A stretch of DNA of 33,921 nt from Lachnospiraceae bacterium UBA1683 (GTDB lineage: Bacteria; Bacillota; Clostridia; Lachnospirales; Lachnospiraceae), in assembly GCA_002320245.1 (NCBI GenBank), contig DCKD01000075.1:1-33921 (forward strand). The letters run 5' to 3'. Made by a program: the position numbers and the translations under genes. Of this stretch, positions 1 through 9,065 are shown in pieces. The notes below the pieces were generated by a model. It was not told the DNA's origin and made no database searches. It saw only the letters and a program-made list of their open reading frames with translations. Each line of letters opens with the position of its first letter. Within the stretch, counting starts at the first letter, position 1.

Positions 1-70
1 TTGCATATATTTTACCACTTGTAAACATAAATGCAGTATTTTCAAGGCATTTTTTATTAATCAGCAGACA

Positions 71-268
71 CTAATTAATATAAGTCCTATCTTTTAACAA
101 TAGCCCTCCCCGATAAAACTGCGGAGACATTGTTAATAATGCCCATTTTATCTTGGTACGAAACGTTATTCTATTTTCAAAAAAACTATACCACAAACAT
201 TTTTTCAACCATTTCTTCGCACAGATAATAATGTCTCTTCTATTTGACGAAAAAGCCCCTTCATATCT
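71..268 (-). other. In-frame 3' continuation of the truncated GT2 gene
   Basis: Reading on past the TAG at 269-271 in the same frame gives 65 more sense codons before a second TAG at 71-73. The translation looks like a real glycosyltransferase C-terminus: a lysine-rich stretch with a tryptophan, then aromatic and basic residues around 'KIKWALLTMSPQFYR', a tail seen in many capsule GT2 enzymes. With it the protein would be 324 residues, close to the 329 of the GT2 at 3135-4124. Either the gene is interrupted by a nonsense mutation or the base call is wrong. Nothing else was seen in positions 1-70. Confidence 0.75.
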
Positions 269-1045
269 CTAGTTTAAAAATGCAGTTAATGCAACATGAA
301 TAGCAAAATCTTTTCTTACAAACAAATTTATATGCTCTAATATCCATTCTCCCATAGAAAAATATGCGTCATAAGACTTTATGTGAGTCAAAGACGTATC
401 ACATCCCACAAAATAAAAATACAGCCAATCTATATTTATAATTTTTAATTCATTATCACTCAATACCAATAAATTAAATATTGTATCCTCTCCTAATTGA
501 ATATTCTCAGGAAACAAATTCTTTAATACTCGTTTTTTATACAATCTTCCTGTTACATAATTTCTAATATTTCCTCCGTGTGACATAACTTCATCGACAC
601 TCAAGGCAATGATTCTTTCTTTAATTTCCTTTTTATCATACCCTACTTCTTTTTCTAAACTAACACATTCCCTACATCCTCCGATAATGACATCCATATT
701 GCCTCCCTTACTGGCAGACAATAAAATTTCAAAAAATTCTCGGTGAACCCAATCGTCAGAATCAATAAAACATACATAATCGCCTTTTGCTTCCTGTAAT
801 CCTCTATTTCGAGCCGTAGACACTCCTCCGTTTACTTTGTTTATTATTTTTATTCTCTCATCTTTTTGTGCTATCTCATTTAATATGTCCAAACTATTGT
901 CAGTACTTCCATCATTAATACAAATTACTTCCAAGTTTTTATATGTATTTTCCGTTATAGAAGAAATACATCGTTGCAAATATTGAGCAGTATTATATAC
1001 CGGTATTATTACCGATATCATAGTCTGATTAATACCATTATTCAT
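269..1045 (-). CDS. Glycosyltransferase family 2, shortened by an in-frame stop
   Basis: This is a GT2 (GT-A fold) enzyme that adds a sugar from a nucleotide-sugar donor to a growing surface polysaccharide at the cytoplasmic face of the membrane. The N-terminal nucleotide-binding strand (MISVIIPVYN, residues 9-18), the 'NDGSTDNS' motif (about 44-51) and the acidic metal-binding 'DSDDW' (about 94-98) are all present. The product is 258 residues, while the same frame after the TAG carries another 65 codons. The ATG at 1045 is preceded by GGAG at ten bases. The next gene upstream ends 6 bases away, so this is the last gene of the operon visible here. The catalytic domain is complete, so partial activity is possible, but the missing C-terminus makes loss of function likely. 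Acceptor and donor cannot be told from sequence. Confidence 0.85.
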   Translation of the reverse strand: MNNGINQTMISVIIPVYNTAQYLQRCISSITENTYKNLEVICINDGSTDNSLDILNEIAQKDERIKIINKVNGGVSTARNRGLQEAKGDYVCFIDSDDWVHREFFEILLSASKGGNMDVIIGGCRECVSLEKEVGYDKKEIKERIIALSVDEVMSHGGNIRNYVTGRLYKKRVLKNLFPENIQLGEDTIFNLLVLSDNELKIINIDWLYFYFVGCDTSLTHIKSYDAYFSMGEWILEHINLFVRKDFAIHVALTAFLN

Positions 1046-1051
1046 GCCATT

Positions 1052-2194
1052 CTAACTCCATTTCTGCTTTTCTTTCTCGTGGAATAACATACACAACATA
1101 TCCTCAACAGATTTCACTGTGTTTTCCTTGCTAAAATAGCTTCCTCGTTCTCGTGCCATTGACCTATAGTACTCCTGTTTTTCTGGGTTATTCAGTAAAT
1201 TTTTTATCCCCTGATACAACGCCTCTTCACTCTGCTCCGTAATGATTCCGTATTCATTATCCTCCCCCAGCATCTCTCTCATTCCTGCCACTGACGTAGT
1301 AATAACCGGAGTTCCGACTACCAATGCCTCTGTTGCTGCTGTCGAGAATCCCTCCGCTGTCGATGCACATACAAACAAGTCACATTTTGCAACGTATTTA
1401 TAAGGATTGATTTGATATCCAAGGAAAGTGAATGTATCTTCCAGCTTTTCTTTCTGTATATATTTTTCTATCTTCTCCTGATCTGATCCTACTCCCAGAA
1501 TATAGGTATGTACCTGATATCCGGCTTCAATCAGCCGCTTATGGATTCTGGCTAACTTGTCAAATCCCTTCGTCGGTACGATTTTTCCAACTCCGCAAAT
1601 CTTGAATTCTTCTTTCTGAAAACACGCCTCCGTTACCTCCTGTCTGGAAGCCTCCAAAATAGCATCTGTTTCATTCGTATTATATAATACTTCCGCATCA
1701 TTTATGGACGGAAATAAGCGCTGAAAGTCATCCCGAACCGCTGCTGATACACATACTGTATGATCAAATCTTTCATAACACGCCTTAGCCTCCTCATATG
1801 ACCGAAATGACTGTGCCGCAATCTCTTTACTATGCTGTTCCACATGAACCCAAGATACCAACTTTGTTCCCTTGCCCTTGCAACCACTGATGATTCTGGC
1901 AGAAGGTCCCTCCAGATAAGACACTTCGATATCATAGTGTTCTTTTACGATATAACGATGAAGTTGCTCTGGTGAAAACAATTTCATGAGCCGGCTGTTT
2001 CCTCGTATCGTTCTCGAAAAAACTGCTTTATAACGTATATCATCTTTCAGATTTTTTTCATTCACTCCGCCACCAAATAAGGCAATTACCGTTATGTCAA
2101 ACTTTTCGCGATTCAGATTATTCACCAGATTGACGAGGACTTTTTCAGCTCCTCCATGACCAAGGTCATGTATCAAAAAAAGTAGTTTTATCAT
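1052..2194 (-). CDS. Glycosyltransferase family 4 (GT-B fold)
   Basis: A retaining GT4 enzyme for surface polysaccharide assembly. The N-terminal 'HDLGHGGAEKVLVNLV' is the glycine-rich acceptor-side loop typical of the family. The C-terminal half has 'VGKIVPTKGFD' (about residue 205) and the nucleotide-sugar-binding 'ASTAEGFSTAATEAL' with its E-x7-E pattern (about 280-295). Two in-frame ATGs lie at 2200 and 2194. AAGGG directly abuts the first but lies six bases before the second, so I take 2194, giving 380 residues. It sits between GT2 genes with gaps of 6 and 27 bases, in the same operon. The sugar transferred is unknown. Confidence 0.9.
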   Translation of the reverse strand: MIKLLFLIHDLGHGGAEKVLVNLVNNLNREKFDITVIALFGGGVNEKNLKDDIRYKAVFSRTIRGNSRLMKLFSPEQLHRYIVKEHYDIEVSYLEGPSARIISGCKGKGTKLVSWVHVEQHSKEIAAQSFRSYEEAKACYERFDHTVCVSAAVRDDFQRLFPSINDAEVLYNTNETDAILEASRQEVTEACFQKEEFKICGVGKIVPTKGFDKLARIHKRLIEAGYQVHTYILGVGSDQEKIEKYIQKEKLEDTFTFLGYQINPYKYVAKCDLFVCASTAEGFSTAATEALVVGTPVITTSVAGMREMLGEDNEYGIITEQSEEALYQGIKNLLNNPEKQEYYRSMARERGSYFSKENTVKSVEDMLCMLFHEKEKQKWS

Positions 2195-2221
2195 GTTCAT
2201 CCCTTTTACATTGTAATTGTA

Positions 2222-3112
2222 CTATTCTGTCTTCATCCTAATATATATCGAAAGCAGCCATCCCAATGGATACCCAATGATTGTATATATCGGATGTCCC
2301 GACTCCTTAACTGCTGCCGCTGGTTTTCCTGCTAATATGCGGCTTGATATCAAATGTATCGAATGTCTCATTTTGAATTTTACGGACGTTCCGGGAAAAC
2401 TTAGATACAGCTTTCTTATTTCTGCGAAACTATTCGGACTATTTTTATATTGCTTCAGCATGGAATTACTCATTCCATCCGGCTGATATTCCACATATCT
2501 CAAATTTTTGTTTAATACCAGAAAATCATATTTTTGACTGATTTGAAGATGCATGTAATGAGGATTAAAGTTTTTCTCTCCCGGGAATATTTTCATCGGC
2601 GCATACTGCCTATACAGCTCCGTTCGAACTACGTTTGTTCGATCTCCATTATATATTTTATATTTTCCGGTCATCAAATCAATCAGATTCACACTTTTCT
2701 GATTCGGTAATGGGTCTCCTATCACCTGATTGTCTAATGTATAATCCAATCCTACGATTCCGGCATACTTTACATCGCCATGCTTTTCCCAATAGTCAAG
2801 AATAATTTCCACCGCATTATCCGGCATAAAATCATCTGAGTCTATGCATACACACAATTCCGTCTGAATATGAGCAATCGCTTCATTGTATGCCGTATGT
2901 AATCCACCATTTTCTTTATAATAATATTCTATTTCGAATTGATTCTTTTCATTTTTCCAACTGTTCACCAGATTTTGAGTATTATCCGATGACCCATCAT
3001 CAATAATCATCCATATAAACTCTTTGCGTGTCTGTCTCTGCATACTTTCATAACAACGTTGCAAACATTCTTTTCGATTATAAGTTGGAGTAAAAACAGT
3101 TAGCTTTACCAT
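2222..3112 (-). CDS. Glycosyltransferase family 2
   Basis: A GT2 enzyme of about 296 residues from the polysaccharide operon. It begins with the nucleotide-binding strand 'KLTVFTPTYNR', followed by 'IDDGSSDNT' (about 33-41), 'NGGLHTAYNEAI' and the metal-binding 'DSDDF' (about 89-93). A longer reading frame starts at 3154 and would overlap the upstream gene by 20 bases. The in-frame ATG at 3112 has GGAGA six bases upstream and aligns with the family N-terminus, so it is preferred. The C-terminal third, with 'FPGTSVKFKMRHSIHLISS' and a hydrophobic end, suggests membrane association. Donor and acceptor are unknown. Confidence 0.9.
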   Translation of the reverse strand: MVKLTVFTPTYNRKECLQRCYESMQRQTRKEFIWMIIDDGSSDNTQNLVNSWKNEKNQFEIEYYYKENGGLHTAYNEAIAHIQTELCVCIDSDDFMPDNAVEIILDYWEKHGDVKYAGIVGLDYTLDNQVIGDPLPNQKSVNLIDLMTGKYKIYNGDRTNVVRTELYRQYAPMKIFPGEKNFNPHYMHLQISQKYDFLVLNKNLRYVEYQPDGMSNSMLKQYKNSPNSFAEIRKLYLSFPGTSVKFKMRHSIHLISSRILAGKPAAAVKESGHPIYTIIGYPLGWLLSIYIRMKTE

Positions 3113-3134
3113 TTTATTCTCTCCATAATTAAAA

Positions 3135-4124
3135 CTATCTCCAGCTATGTCCATATATCAGCCTTACGAGTCTGGTTAAACCTCGATATCCAAATATTTT
3201 ACCTGCATAATGCAAATACCTTATTTTACGTTTTCCTGCATGATACCCCATAACCCATTCATACTGACTCAGCTTTTTAATATCCTCTTTTGGATATCTG
3301 TCTGCCTGTGCCTGTACCATAAAAAATGTAGCATATTGAAATGCAGTATAGCGATAAAACGAATTTCTCCATTCTTCAGGCGATTTTTCACACCACGCGA
3401 TACATTTTTCAATATTGCTTCGCAAATCATGGCAATTTTTCATTGAAATTGTATGACGTATAGAATCTTTCCTTTGCCTATAACAATAAAAATTTTCACA
3501 CACAAAATCGAATGATTCTGCATAATAAAGTAAACGAATCCCCCACTCTATATCTTCTGAAAAAATACCTTTCTCAAACAAAAGTTTTTCACGAAGCAAG
3601 CTTCGTCGTATCATTTTGTTACACGCCGAAGCTATGTATAAATGATATTGAGTCAAATAATTTAATTGTTCTGTCTTACTTTTACAATCTACTGGCATTT
3701 CCTGCGGAAACACAAAATATGACTTTTCTTGTTTTGTATCCTCATAATACTTTTTATAAGAAAAATTCAGAACATCCACATTTGATTTTGATACTCTATT
3801 GATCAATCTCTCAACTGCATATGAATCATCCCAAAAATCATCACCATCCAAAAACAGAACGTAGTCACCCGTTGCAACCTTAATCCCTGCATTTCTGGCA
3901 TCAGACAGCCCACCATTTTCTTTGTGAACAATTCGTATCCTTTTATCTTTTTGAGCTAATCCATCACAAATCTCCGGTGCTCTATCCGGAGAACCATCAT
4001 CAATAATTAGTATTTCAATATTCTGATATGTCTGTGCCTGTACACTTTTCACACATTTTTCTATGTAATTTTCCACCTTATAAACAGGAATAATAACACT
4101 TACCTTTAATGCACAACTCTCCAT
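3135..4124 (-). CDS. Glycosyltransferase family 2
   Basis: A full-length GT2 enzyme (329 residues). The motifs run in order: 'VSVIIPVYKVENY' (about 9-21), 'IIDDGSPDRAPEICD' (about 40-54), 'NGGLSDARNAGI' (about 70-81) and 'DGDDFW' (about 93-98). The C-terminus is basic and aromatic, as in capsule or exopolysaccharide transferases. The ATG at 4124 has a good GGAG six bases upstream. It follows the EpsG-like gene with an 18-base gap and is probably translated from the same message. It is the intact length standard for the truncated relative at the left edge. Confidence 0.92.
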   Translation of the reverse strand: MESCALKVSVIIPVYKVENYIEKCVKSVQAQTYQNIEILIIDDGSPDRAPEICDGLAQKDKRIRIVHKENGGLSDARNAGIKVATGDYVLFLDGDDFWDDSYAVERLINRVSKSNVDVLNFSYKKYYEDTKQEKSYFVFPQEMPVDCKSKTEQLNYLTQYHLYIASACNKMIRRSLLREKLLFEKGIFSEDIEWGIRLLYYAESFDFVCENFYCYRQRKDSIRHTISMKNCHDLRSNIEKCIAWCEKSPEEWRNSFYRYTAFQYATFFMVQAQADRYPKEDIKKLSQYEWVMGYHAGKRKIRYLHYAGKIFGYRGLTRLVRLIYGHSWR

Positions 4125-4142
4125 TTGTTTCTCCGTTTAATT

Positions 4143-5243
4143 CTAGATTATGCTCCATCCAAAATGTAACTGGTAATAGTAAAATAGCAAATACGCCCCC
4201 ACCAATGCCAGATACACCAATCTCGCTGACCGCTTCGTAAACATATTGTCAATCTCCCACGGCAGCAATATATAACTGTACAGAGAGAAATAGATCGGCA
4301 GTCTTCCGATAAAGATTCCGCTTGTGAACATCGACACTACATAGAATCCGACAGACACTATCGACATATTCGTACACAGATTGATAACCGGGTCATCTGC
4401 TTCTCTGATATACTTAAGCCCAACCAACGACAGTATCGATGGGACTGCATACACCAGCACTCGCAGGATATTCGTTCCGTCATCCTGCCATTCCTGCCAG
4501 TCAGACACCACATTTTTATACTGAGTCTCCGCCAATACGGTATCAAGTATATTTGTAAATTGTCCGATACAGGCAACCGTCACAATAATTGCCATGATGA
4601 ACAGCATCGTCTTTTTATTCCATGCCTTTCCCTGTGCGATAAAGACAAAGGGAATCATCAACAACGCACTCTGATGCATCAGCGACGCAATCAGTATCAC
4701 AGCAATTGCCGGTACATATTTCTTTTTCAGTATCAGTTCCATTCCAAGAAATGTAATCGTAACTGCCAGAAACTGACGGATTCCGTTGAACATCCAGGAG
4801 ACGTAATCTGTGGATGCAATAAACAGGAAAAAGCTTATCAGATACCTGCTTGAGTATTTGCGATACACATAGATCAGCATTCCCGCCTGAATGGCAGCCA
4901 GTATAATGAAGTAAACATTTACATGATTCCCGATCATGCATTTAATTACGGCTGAGACAAAGTAGAATCCCGTGTCCTTCGTAATCGTTGCGAGATAAGA
5001 CGGAATCCCGCTCAAACTGGTCGGCATATCGGAGAATGCTTCCATATATGCTGCAGTATCTCCCACATATCCTCGATTTCCACACCATATGATCAACGGC
5101 AGGAACGCGATGACTGCCCACACGGGAGTGTATCGGTATTCTTCTTTTCCGCACACTGTCTCTCTTCTTTTTACATCCAGCATCAGGGACAGCACCCCGA
5201 TGACTGCAATCCACCCTAGTATTCGTATATAGTTATTTGCCAT
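4143..5243 (-). CDS. EpsG/Wzy-like polysaccharide polymerase
   Basis: An integral membrane protein of 366 residues with about nine to ten hydrophobic segments. It resembles the EpsG family, which is thought to polymerise lipid-linked repeat units outside the membrane in Wzx/Wzy-type pathways. Typical features are the early 'NRGYVGDTAAYMEAF' loop (about 56-70), which matches the conserved 'G.D...Y...F' segment of EpsG proteins, and 'MFNGIRQFLAVTITFLGMEL' in mid-protein. The start at 5243 is preceded by GGGAG six bases away. It lies between a GT4 and a GT2 in one operon. Family assignment rests on topology and the loop motif; polymerase activity is inferred. Confidence 0.85.
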   Translation of the reverse strand: MANNYIRILGWIAVIGVLSLMLDVKRRETVCGKEEYRYTPVWAVIAFLPLIIWCGNRGYVGDTAAYMEAFSDMPTSLSGIPSYLATITKDTGFYFVSAVIKCMIGNHVNVYFIILAAIQAGMLIYVYRKYSSRYLISFFLFIASTDYVSWMFNGIRQFLAVTITFLGMELILKKKYVPAIAVILIASLMHQSALLMIPFVFIAQGKAWNKKTMLFIMAIIVTVACIGQFTNILDTVLAETQYKNVVSDWQEWQDDGTNILRVLVYAVPSILSLVGLKYIREADDPVINLCTNMSIVSVGFYVVSMFTSGIFIGRLPIYFSLYSYILLPWEIDNMFTKRSARLVYLALVGAYLLFYYYQLHFGWSII

Positions 5244-5256
5244 CTCATTCTCCCGC

Positions 5257-6339
5257 TTATTTCCACACGCTTTCTACTGTCTTCTGTACAACTTTCTCTT
5301 TCGCGAACGTGCTTTCCATCTTCTTTCTTCCTCGCTGTCCCATCTGCATCCGCTCTTCCCGGGACAGCTCCAGGAACCATTCCATCCTGCGAGAAAGCAT
5401 ATCCGCATCTTTCACTTTACACAGGTATCCGCTCTCTCCGTCATCCACTGTTTCCCGGCAGCCCGGGATATCGCTTGTGATCAGTGCCCGCCCGGTGGCT
5501 GCCGCCTCCAGCAGGACATTGCTCATGCCTTCGTGGTAGCTTGGCAGTACGATACAGTCTGCCTTTGCATAGTACGGGCGCGGATCCTCCCGGAATCCGT
5601 GGAATACTGCGATTCCTTCGTCTGACAGCTGTTCCACCTGTTCTTTGTATTCATCTTCAAAGAACCCGACAAGATCGAGCACGAATCGATTTTTATATTT
5701 TTTGTGCAGCTCCCGAACAGCACAAAAAAGCTCATCCATTCCTTTCTCTTTCATGATTCTTCCGAGATACAGGAAATGAACAGCTTCGTTATTCGGATAT
5801 GGTTCGGATTGATAATAGTCGAGATTCACGCCTGCGCCCGGAAGCAGTGTCTGCTGCTCTGCAGGTGTGATCTTCTTTGTACGAAATAATTCCGCATTTC
5901 CTTCATTTTCAAAAAATACGGTTTTTGCTTTTTTCAGTGCTGCCTTATACATTACCGTCACGATATATGCAAGTCCGGCTTTCTGGAACGCGGTTCCAAG
6001 CCCCTGCACATTGACACAGTATGGAATCTTATGGATTCTGCACTGGAATCCCGCATATACATTTGGTTTGATGGAATAGGTAATCACCATATCCGGTGCT
6101 TCCTCTTTCAGTATTTTCGCATAGGTACGGTATAATTTCAAGTCGGTCACCGGGTTGATCCCCCGGCGGTCTACATTTGTCTCGATCATATTGCAGCCCA
6201 TCGCAGCGAAGTCGTCCTCATGTCCGACAAACGGTGTGCTGACTGCAACATTGTATTCCTGCAGCAGTTCCCGGATCAATTCTCTCCGGAACTGCCAGAG
6301 CATATAGGAATGATTGGTGATTACTAATACTTTTTTCAT
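5257..6339 (-). CDS. Glycosyltransferase family 4, PglA/EpsD-like
   Basis: A GT-B fold enzyme of 360 residues. The N-terminus 'MKKVLVITNHSYMLWQFRREL' and the 'VNVQGLGTAF' loop are characteristic of GT4 enzymes that add the second sugar to an undecaprenyl-diphosphate-linked sugar (PglA-like). The C-terminal half has 'LYLGRIMKEKGMDEL' and 'LPSYHEGMSNVLLEAAATGRALI', the donor-binding E-x7-E region. It directly follows the initiating phosphoglycosyl transferase and dehydratase genes, the usual place for the second-step enzyme. The ribosome site is a modest AAGAAG. The HexNAc specificity of PglA cannot be assumed. Confidence 0.9.
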   Translation of the reverse strand: MKKVLVITNHSYMLWQFRRELIRELLQEYNVAVSTPFVGHEDDFAAMGCNMIETNVDRRGINPVTDLKLYRTYAKILKEEAPDMVITYSIKPNVYAGFQCRIHKIPYCVNVQGLGTAFQKAGLAYIVTVMYKAALKKAKTVFFENEGNAELFRTKKITPAEQQTLLPGAGVNLDYYQSEPYPNNEAVHFLYLGRIMKEKGMDELFCAVRELHKKYKNRFVLDLVGFFEDEYKEQVEQLSDEGIAVFHGFREDPRPYYAKADCIVLPSYHEGMSNVLLEAAATGRALITSDIPGCRETVDDGESGYLCKVKDADMLSRRMEWFLELSREERMQMGQRGRKKMESTFAKEKVVQKTVESVWK

Positions 6340-6363
6340 ATCTTCTTTTCTGCCGTCAACAGG

Positions 6364-7020
6364 CTATCTTTCCTTTTCTGCTTTATGTAATGTTCCTGTT
6401 CCGCCTTCTACCACTCCGTCACTTCTCAGGATGGACAGAAATGTTCCGAAGAAGCATCTCGCATCCATGGCGGCTCCCAGCCGATGCAGATAGTAAGCGT
6501 CCTGCCGTGATTTTTCTTCGATGGTCAGTTCGTCTCTTCCGTTGATCTGTGCCCATCCGGTCAGTCCCGGCTTAATCTGATGCACACCGTACTGCTCGCG
6601 CAGTGCATTCAGATCGTCCTGATTCCACAGTGCCGGCCTCGGTCCCACCACGGAGATCTCTCCTTTTGCGATGTTCCAAAGCTGAGGCAGTTCGTCCAGT
6701 GAGGATTTTCTCAGGAATCTTCCGACTTTTGTGATATACTGTTCCGGATTCTCCAGCAGATGGGTTGGCTTATCGTGAGGAGTATCCAGACGCATGGAGC
6801 GGAATTTGTACAGCTTGAAGTGTGTCTGGTGGATTCCCACCCGCTTCTGGCTGAAGAAGACCGGCGCCTTGATGCCGTCTTCGATCTTGATCGCCGCAAC
6901 GATCAGCAGGAACACCGGTGACAGTACGATCATGCCGGCCCACGACAGTACGATATCCGCTGCATTTTTCCACCTTATGTATCGGTTTTGTTTTTCTGTT
7001 AATTGGTAATACTCAGGCAA
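6364..7020 (-). CDS. Initiating phosphoglycosyl transferase (PglC/EpsL-like sugar transferase)
   Basis: A monotopic phosphoglycosyl transferase of 218 residues that moves a sugar phosphate from a UDP-sugar to undecaprenyl phosphate, the first step in building the repeat unit. The re-entrant membrane helix with its central Ser-Pro ('MIVLSPVFLLIVAAIK', about 30-45), the 'FFSQKRVG' strand, 'KFRSMR' and the catalytic Asp-Glu pair in 'SLDELPQLWN' (about 107-116) are visible. The C-terminus has 'VGPRPAL' and 'KPGLTGWAQINGRD', as in the family. The start is a TTG at 7020 with AGGAGG ten bases upstream. It lies 20 bases after the dehydratase gene, matching PglF-PglC order. Confidence 0.95.
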   Translation of the reverse strand: MPEYYQLTEKQNRYIRWKNAADIVLSWAGMIVLSPVFLLIVAAIKIEDGIKAPVFFSQKRVGIHQTHFKLYKFRSMRLDTPHDKPTHLLENPEQYITKVGRFLRKSSLDELPQLWNIAKGEISVVGPRPALWNQDDLNALREQYGVHQIKPGLTGWAQINGRDELTIEEKSRQDAYYLHRLGAAMDARCFFGTFLSILRSDGVVEGGTGTLHKAEKER

Positions 7021-7040
7021 TTCTCTTCGTCCTCCTGTTT

Positions 7041-8936
7041 TCAGGCTTCTTCCTGCTGCGGCTCCTGCGGGGCTTCTTGTTTCGGATGATAGGTCGGAAC
7101 AATGCCTTCTACGATCAGCCGCATATCATCAGTCTCATGTTCCGCCGCTTTTTCCAGTACACCCAGTGCCCAGATCAGTTTCTCCTCATCGACATCAATC
7201 GGATGTCCGATGTGGATCAGTTTATTCGGGGTATCTGTCATCCCCTCTTCATCCATCAGCAGTTCTTCGTACAGCTTTTCTCCCGGGCGCAGTCCTGTGA
7301 ATTCAATGGAAATGTCTCTGTCCAGCTTTAACCCGGACAGCCGGATCATATTTTTGGCAAGATCCACAATCCGTACAGGCTCTCCCATGTCCAGCACGAA
7401 GATCTCTCCGCCTACCGCATAAGCACCTGCCTGTAGTACGAGTGACACGGCTTCCGGTATCGTCATAAAGTACCGGATGATATCCGGATGTGTTACCGTC
7501 ACCGGACCGCCTTCTGCGATCTGCTTCTTGAACAGCGGAATGACGCTTCCGTTGCTTCCCAGTACATTGCCAAACCGGACTGCCACATATTCTGTCGCCG
7601 ATTTTTTATTGAATGTCTGGATGATCATCTCGCAGATTCTCTTGGATGCACCCATGATGTTCGTCGGATTTACCGCTTTATCTGTGGAGATCTGAACGAA
7701 CCGTTTTACGTTCCATTTATCTGCCATCTGTACCATCTTATAAGTACCAAGCACGTTGTTCTTGATTGCTTCGTTGGGGCTGACTTCCATTAACGGCACA
7801 TGCTTGTGTGCTGCCGCATGGTAGACGATCTCCGGACGATATGTTTCGAAGATCATGTTGATTCGATTCTCGTCCCGGACAGAACCAATCAGTACGACGA
7901 GATTCAGTTTCGGATACTTTCTCATCAGCTCCTGCTGAATATCATACGCATTGTTCTCATAGATATCAAATATAATCAGCTGCTTTGGATCATGCCCGGC
8001 GATCTGTCTGCAGAGCTCACTTCCGATGGAGCCGCCGCCTCCGGTGACCATGACGACTTTCCCTGACACATATCCCATGATCTCATCCAGGTTTACTTTG
8101 ATCTCATCTCTTCCTAATAAGTCTTCAATATTGACCGAACGTAATTTGCTTGTCTTTACTTCTCCGTTCACAAGCTGATAAATTCCCGGCAGTATCTTGA
8201 GTTCACATTCCGTCTCTTTGCAGATATCCAGGATCGGCCGGATTTCTTTTGTACTCGCTGAAGGGATCGTCACGATGATCTCTTCGATTCCATATCTGTT
8301 TACGCATCGTTTGATTGCACTCCGATCGCCTGCAATCCGGATGCCGCGAATATATTTCCCGATTTTCCGTTCATCATCATCAATCACGCAGCAGATCCGT
8401 TCGTCCAGATATTTGCTGTGCTGCATCTCTACGATCAGTGATTTCCCCGCTTCTCCGGCACCGATGACCATGACACGTTTCCGTTTCTTCATCGGGAACC
8501 ACCAGCCCTTCTGCCGATGCATCCGAAGTATGCGATAAGCAAAGCGGGTACTTCCGACCAGTATGATCAGATAAAGCGTGCTGAGAAGATAGTAGCTCCT
8601 TGGCAGACTTGCACCGCCCACTACAATGATTCCCATATTCACCAGCTGTGCCACGATACAGGCTGCAACCACACTGAGTGCCTCCTCGATCCCCGCATAT
8701 TCCCACAGACTGTGATAGATGCGGAACAGCCAGAACACAGCCAGCGTTACAAACACAAATGCGCCCTCATATTTCAATAATACAGAAGTGAATTCTTCCG
8801 GCAGGTTAAAAAACTGAAATTCAAATCGTGTTGCCAGTGCAAACACCGATGCAAAAAGTATGCACAATATATCCAGCACGATCAGACTCGCTCTTCTCAG
8901 TACCAACTGCCGGTTAATATTATGATTTCCAAACAT
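7041..8936 (-). CDS. Membrane UDP-sugar 4,6-dehydratase (PglF/CapD/EpsC-like)
   Basis: A large membrane-anchored nucleotide-sugar dehydratase, about 631 residues, of the family that turns UDP-GlcNAc into the 4-keto-6-deoxy sugar. Several membrane helices come first, then a Rossmann-like domain ('VMVIGAGEAGKS'), then the catalytic short-chain dehydrogenase domain with 'VTGGGGSIGSEL' and 'AAHKHVPLME'. The active-site segment reads 'KAVNPTNIMGASKR': methionine stands where classic dehydratases have tyrosine, as known for PglF-type enzymes. A GTG at 8975 could extend the protein by 13 residues, but it lies only seven bases from the predicted RNA start and has no ribosome site. The ATG at 8936 has AAGGAG upstream, at a long 12-base spacing. 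First gene of the polysaccharide operon. Confidence 0.93.
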   Translation of the reverse strand: MFGNHNINRQLVLRRASLIVLDILCILFASVFALATRFEFQFFNLPEEFTSVLLKYEGAFVFVTLAVFWLFRIYHSLWEYAGIEEALSVVAACIVAQLVNMGIIVVGGASLPRSYYLLSTLYLIILVGSTRFAYRILRMHRQKGWWFPMKKRKRVMVIGAGEAGKSLIVEMQHSKYLDERICCVIDDDERKIGKYIRGIRIAGDRSAIKRCVNRYGIEEIIVTIPSASTKEIRPILDICKETECELKILPGIYQLVNGEVKTSKLRSVNIEDLLGRDEIKVNLDEIMGYVSGKVVMVTGGGGSIGSELCRQIAGHDPKQLIIFDIYENNAYDIQQELMRKYPKLNLVVLIGSVRDENRINMIFETYRPEIVYHAAAHKHVPLMEVSPNEAIKNNVLGTYKMVQMADKWNVKRFVQISTDKAVNPTNIMGASKRICEMIIQTFNKKSATEYVAVRFGNVLGSNGSVIPLFKKQIAEGGPVTVTHPDIIRYFMTIPEAVSLVLQAGAYAVGGEIFVLDMGEPVRIVDLAKNMIRLSGLKLDRDISIEFTGLRPGEKLYEELLMDEEGMTDTPNKLIHIGHPIDVDEEKLIWALGVLEKAAEHETDDMRLIVEGIVPTYHPKQEAPQEPQQEEA

Positions 8937-8988
8937 ATATTTTTGTTGCTCCTTCTTATGTTCCTCCGTCCTCACAGTTCTTTTCCAT

Positions 8989-9017
8989 ATTATACCATTT
9001 TTTTTCTTGTTTGATAA
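8989..9017 (-). promoter_or_regulatory. Promoter of the polysaccharide operon
   Basis: On the minus strand a perfect TATAAT (8989-8994) lies 17 bases after TTATCA (9012-9017), a fair -35 box. It sits just upstream of the dehydratase gene and after the stop of the AI-2E gene, so the polysaccharide genes can be transcribed on their own. Confidence 0.6.
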
Positions 9018-9065
9018 CCGCCTTTTATTACATATAAAGTCACAAAATAAAAGGATATTTTCTGA

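Noticed and set aside
9021..9054. CCTTTTATT/AATAAAAGG inverted repeat as a terminator of the AI-2E gene
   Set aside because: AT-rich stem with a 16-base loop and no U-run on the minus strand; too weak to call.
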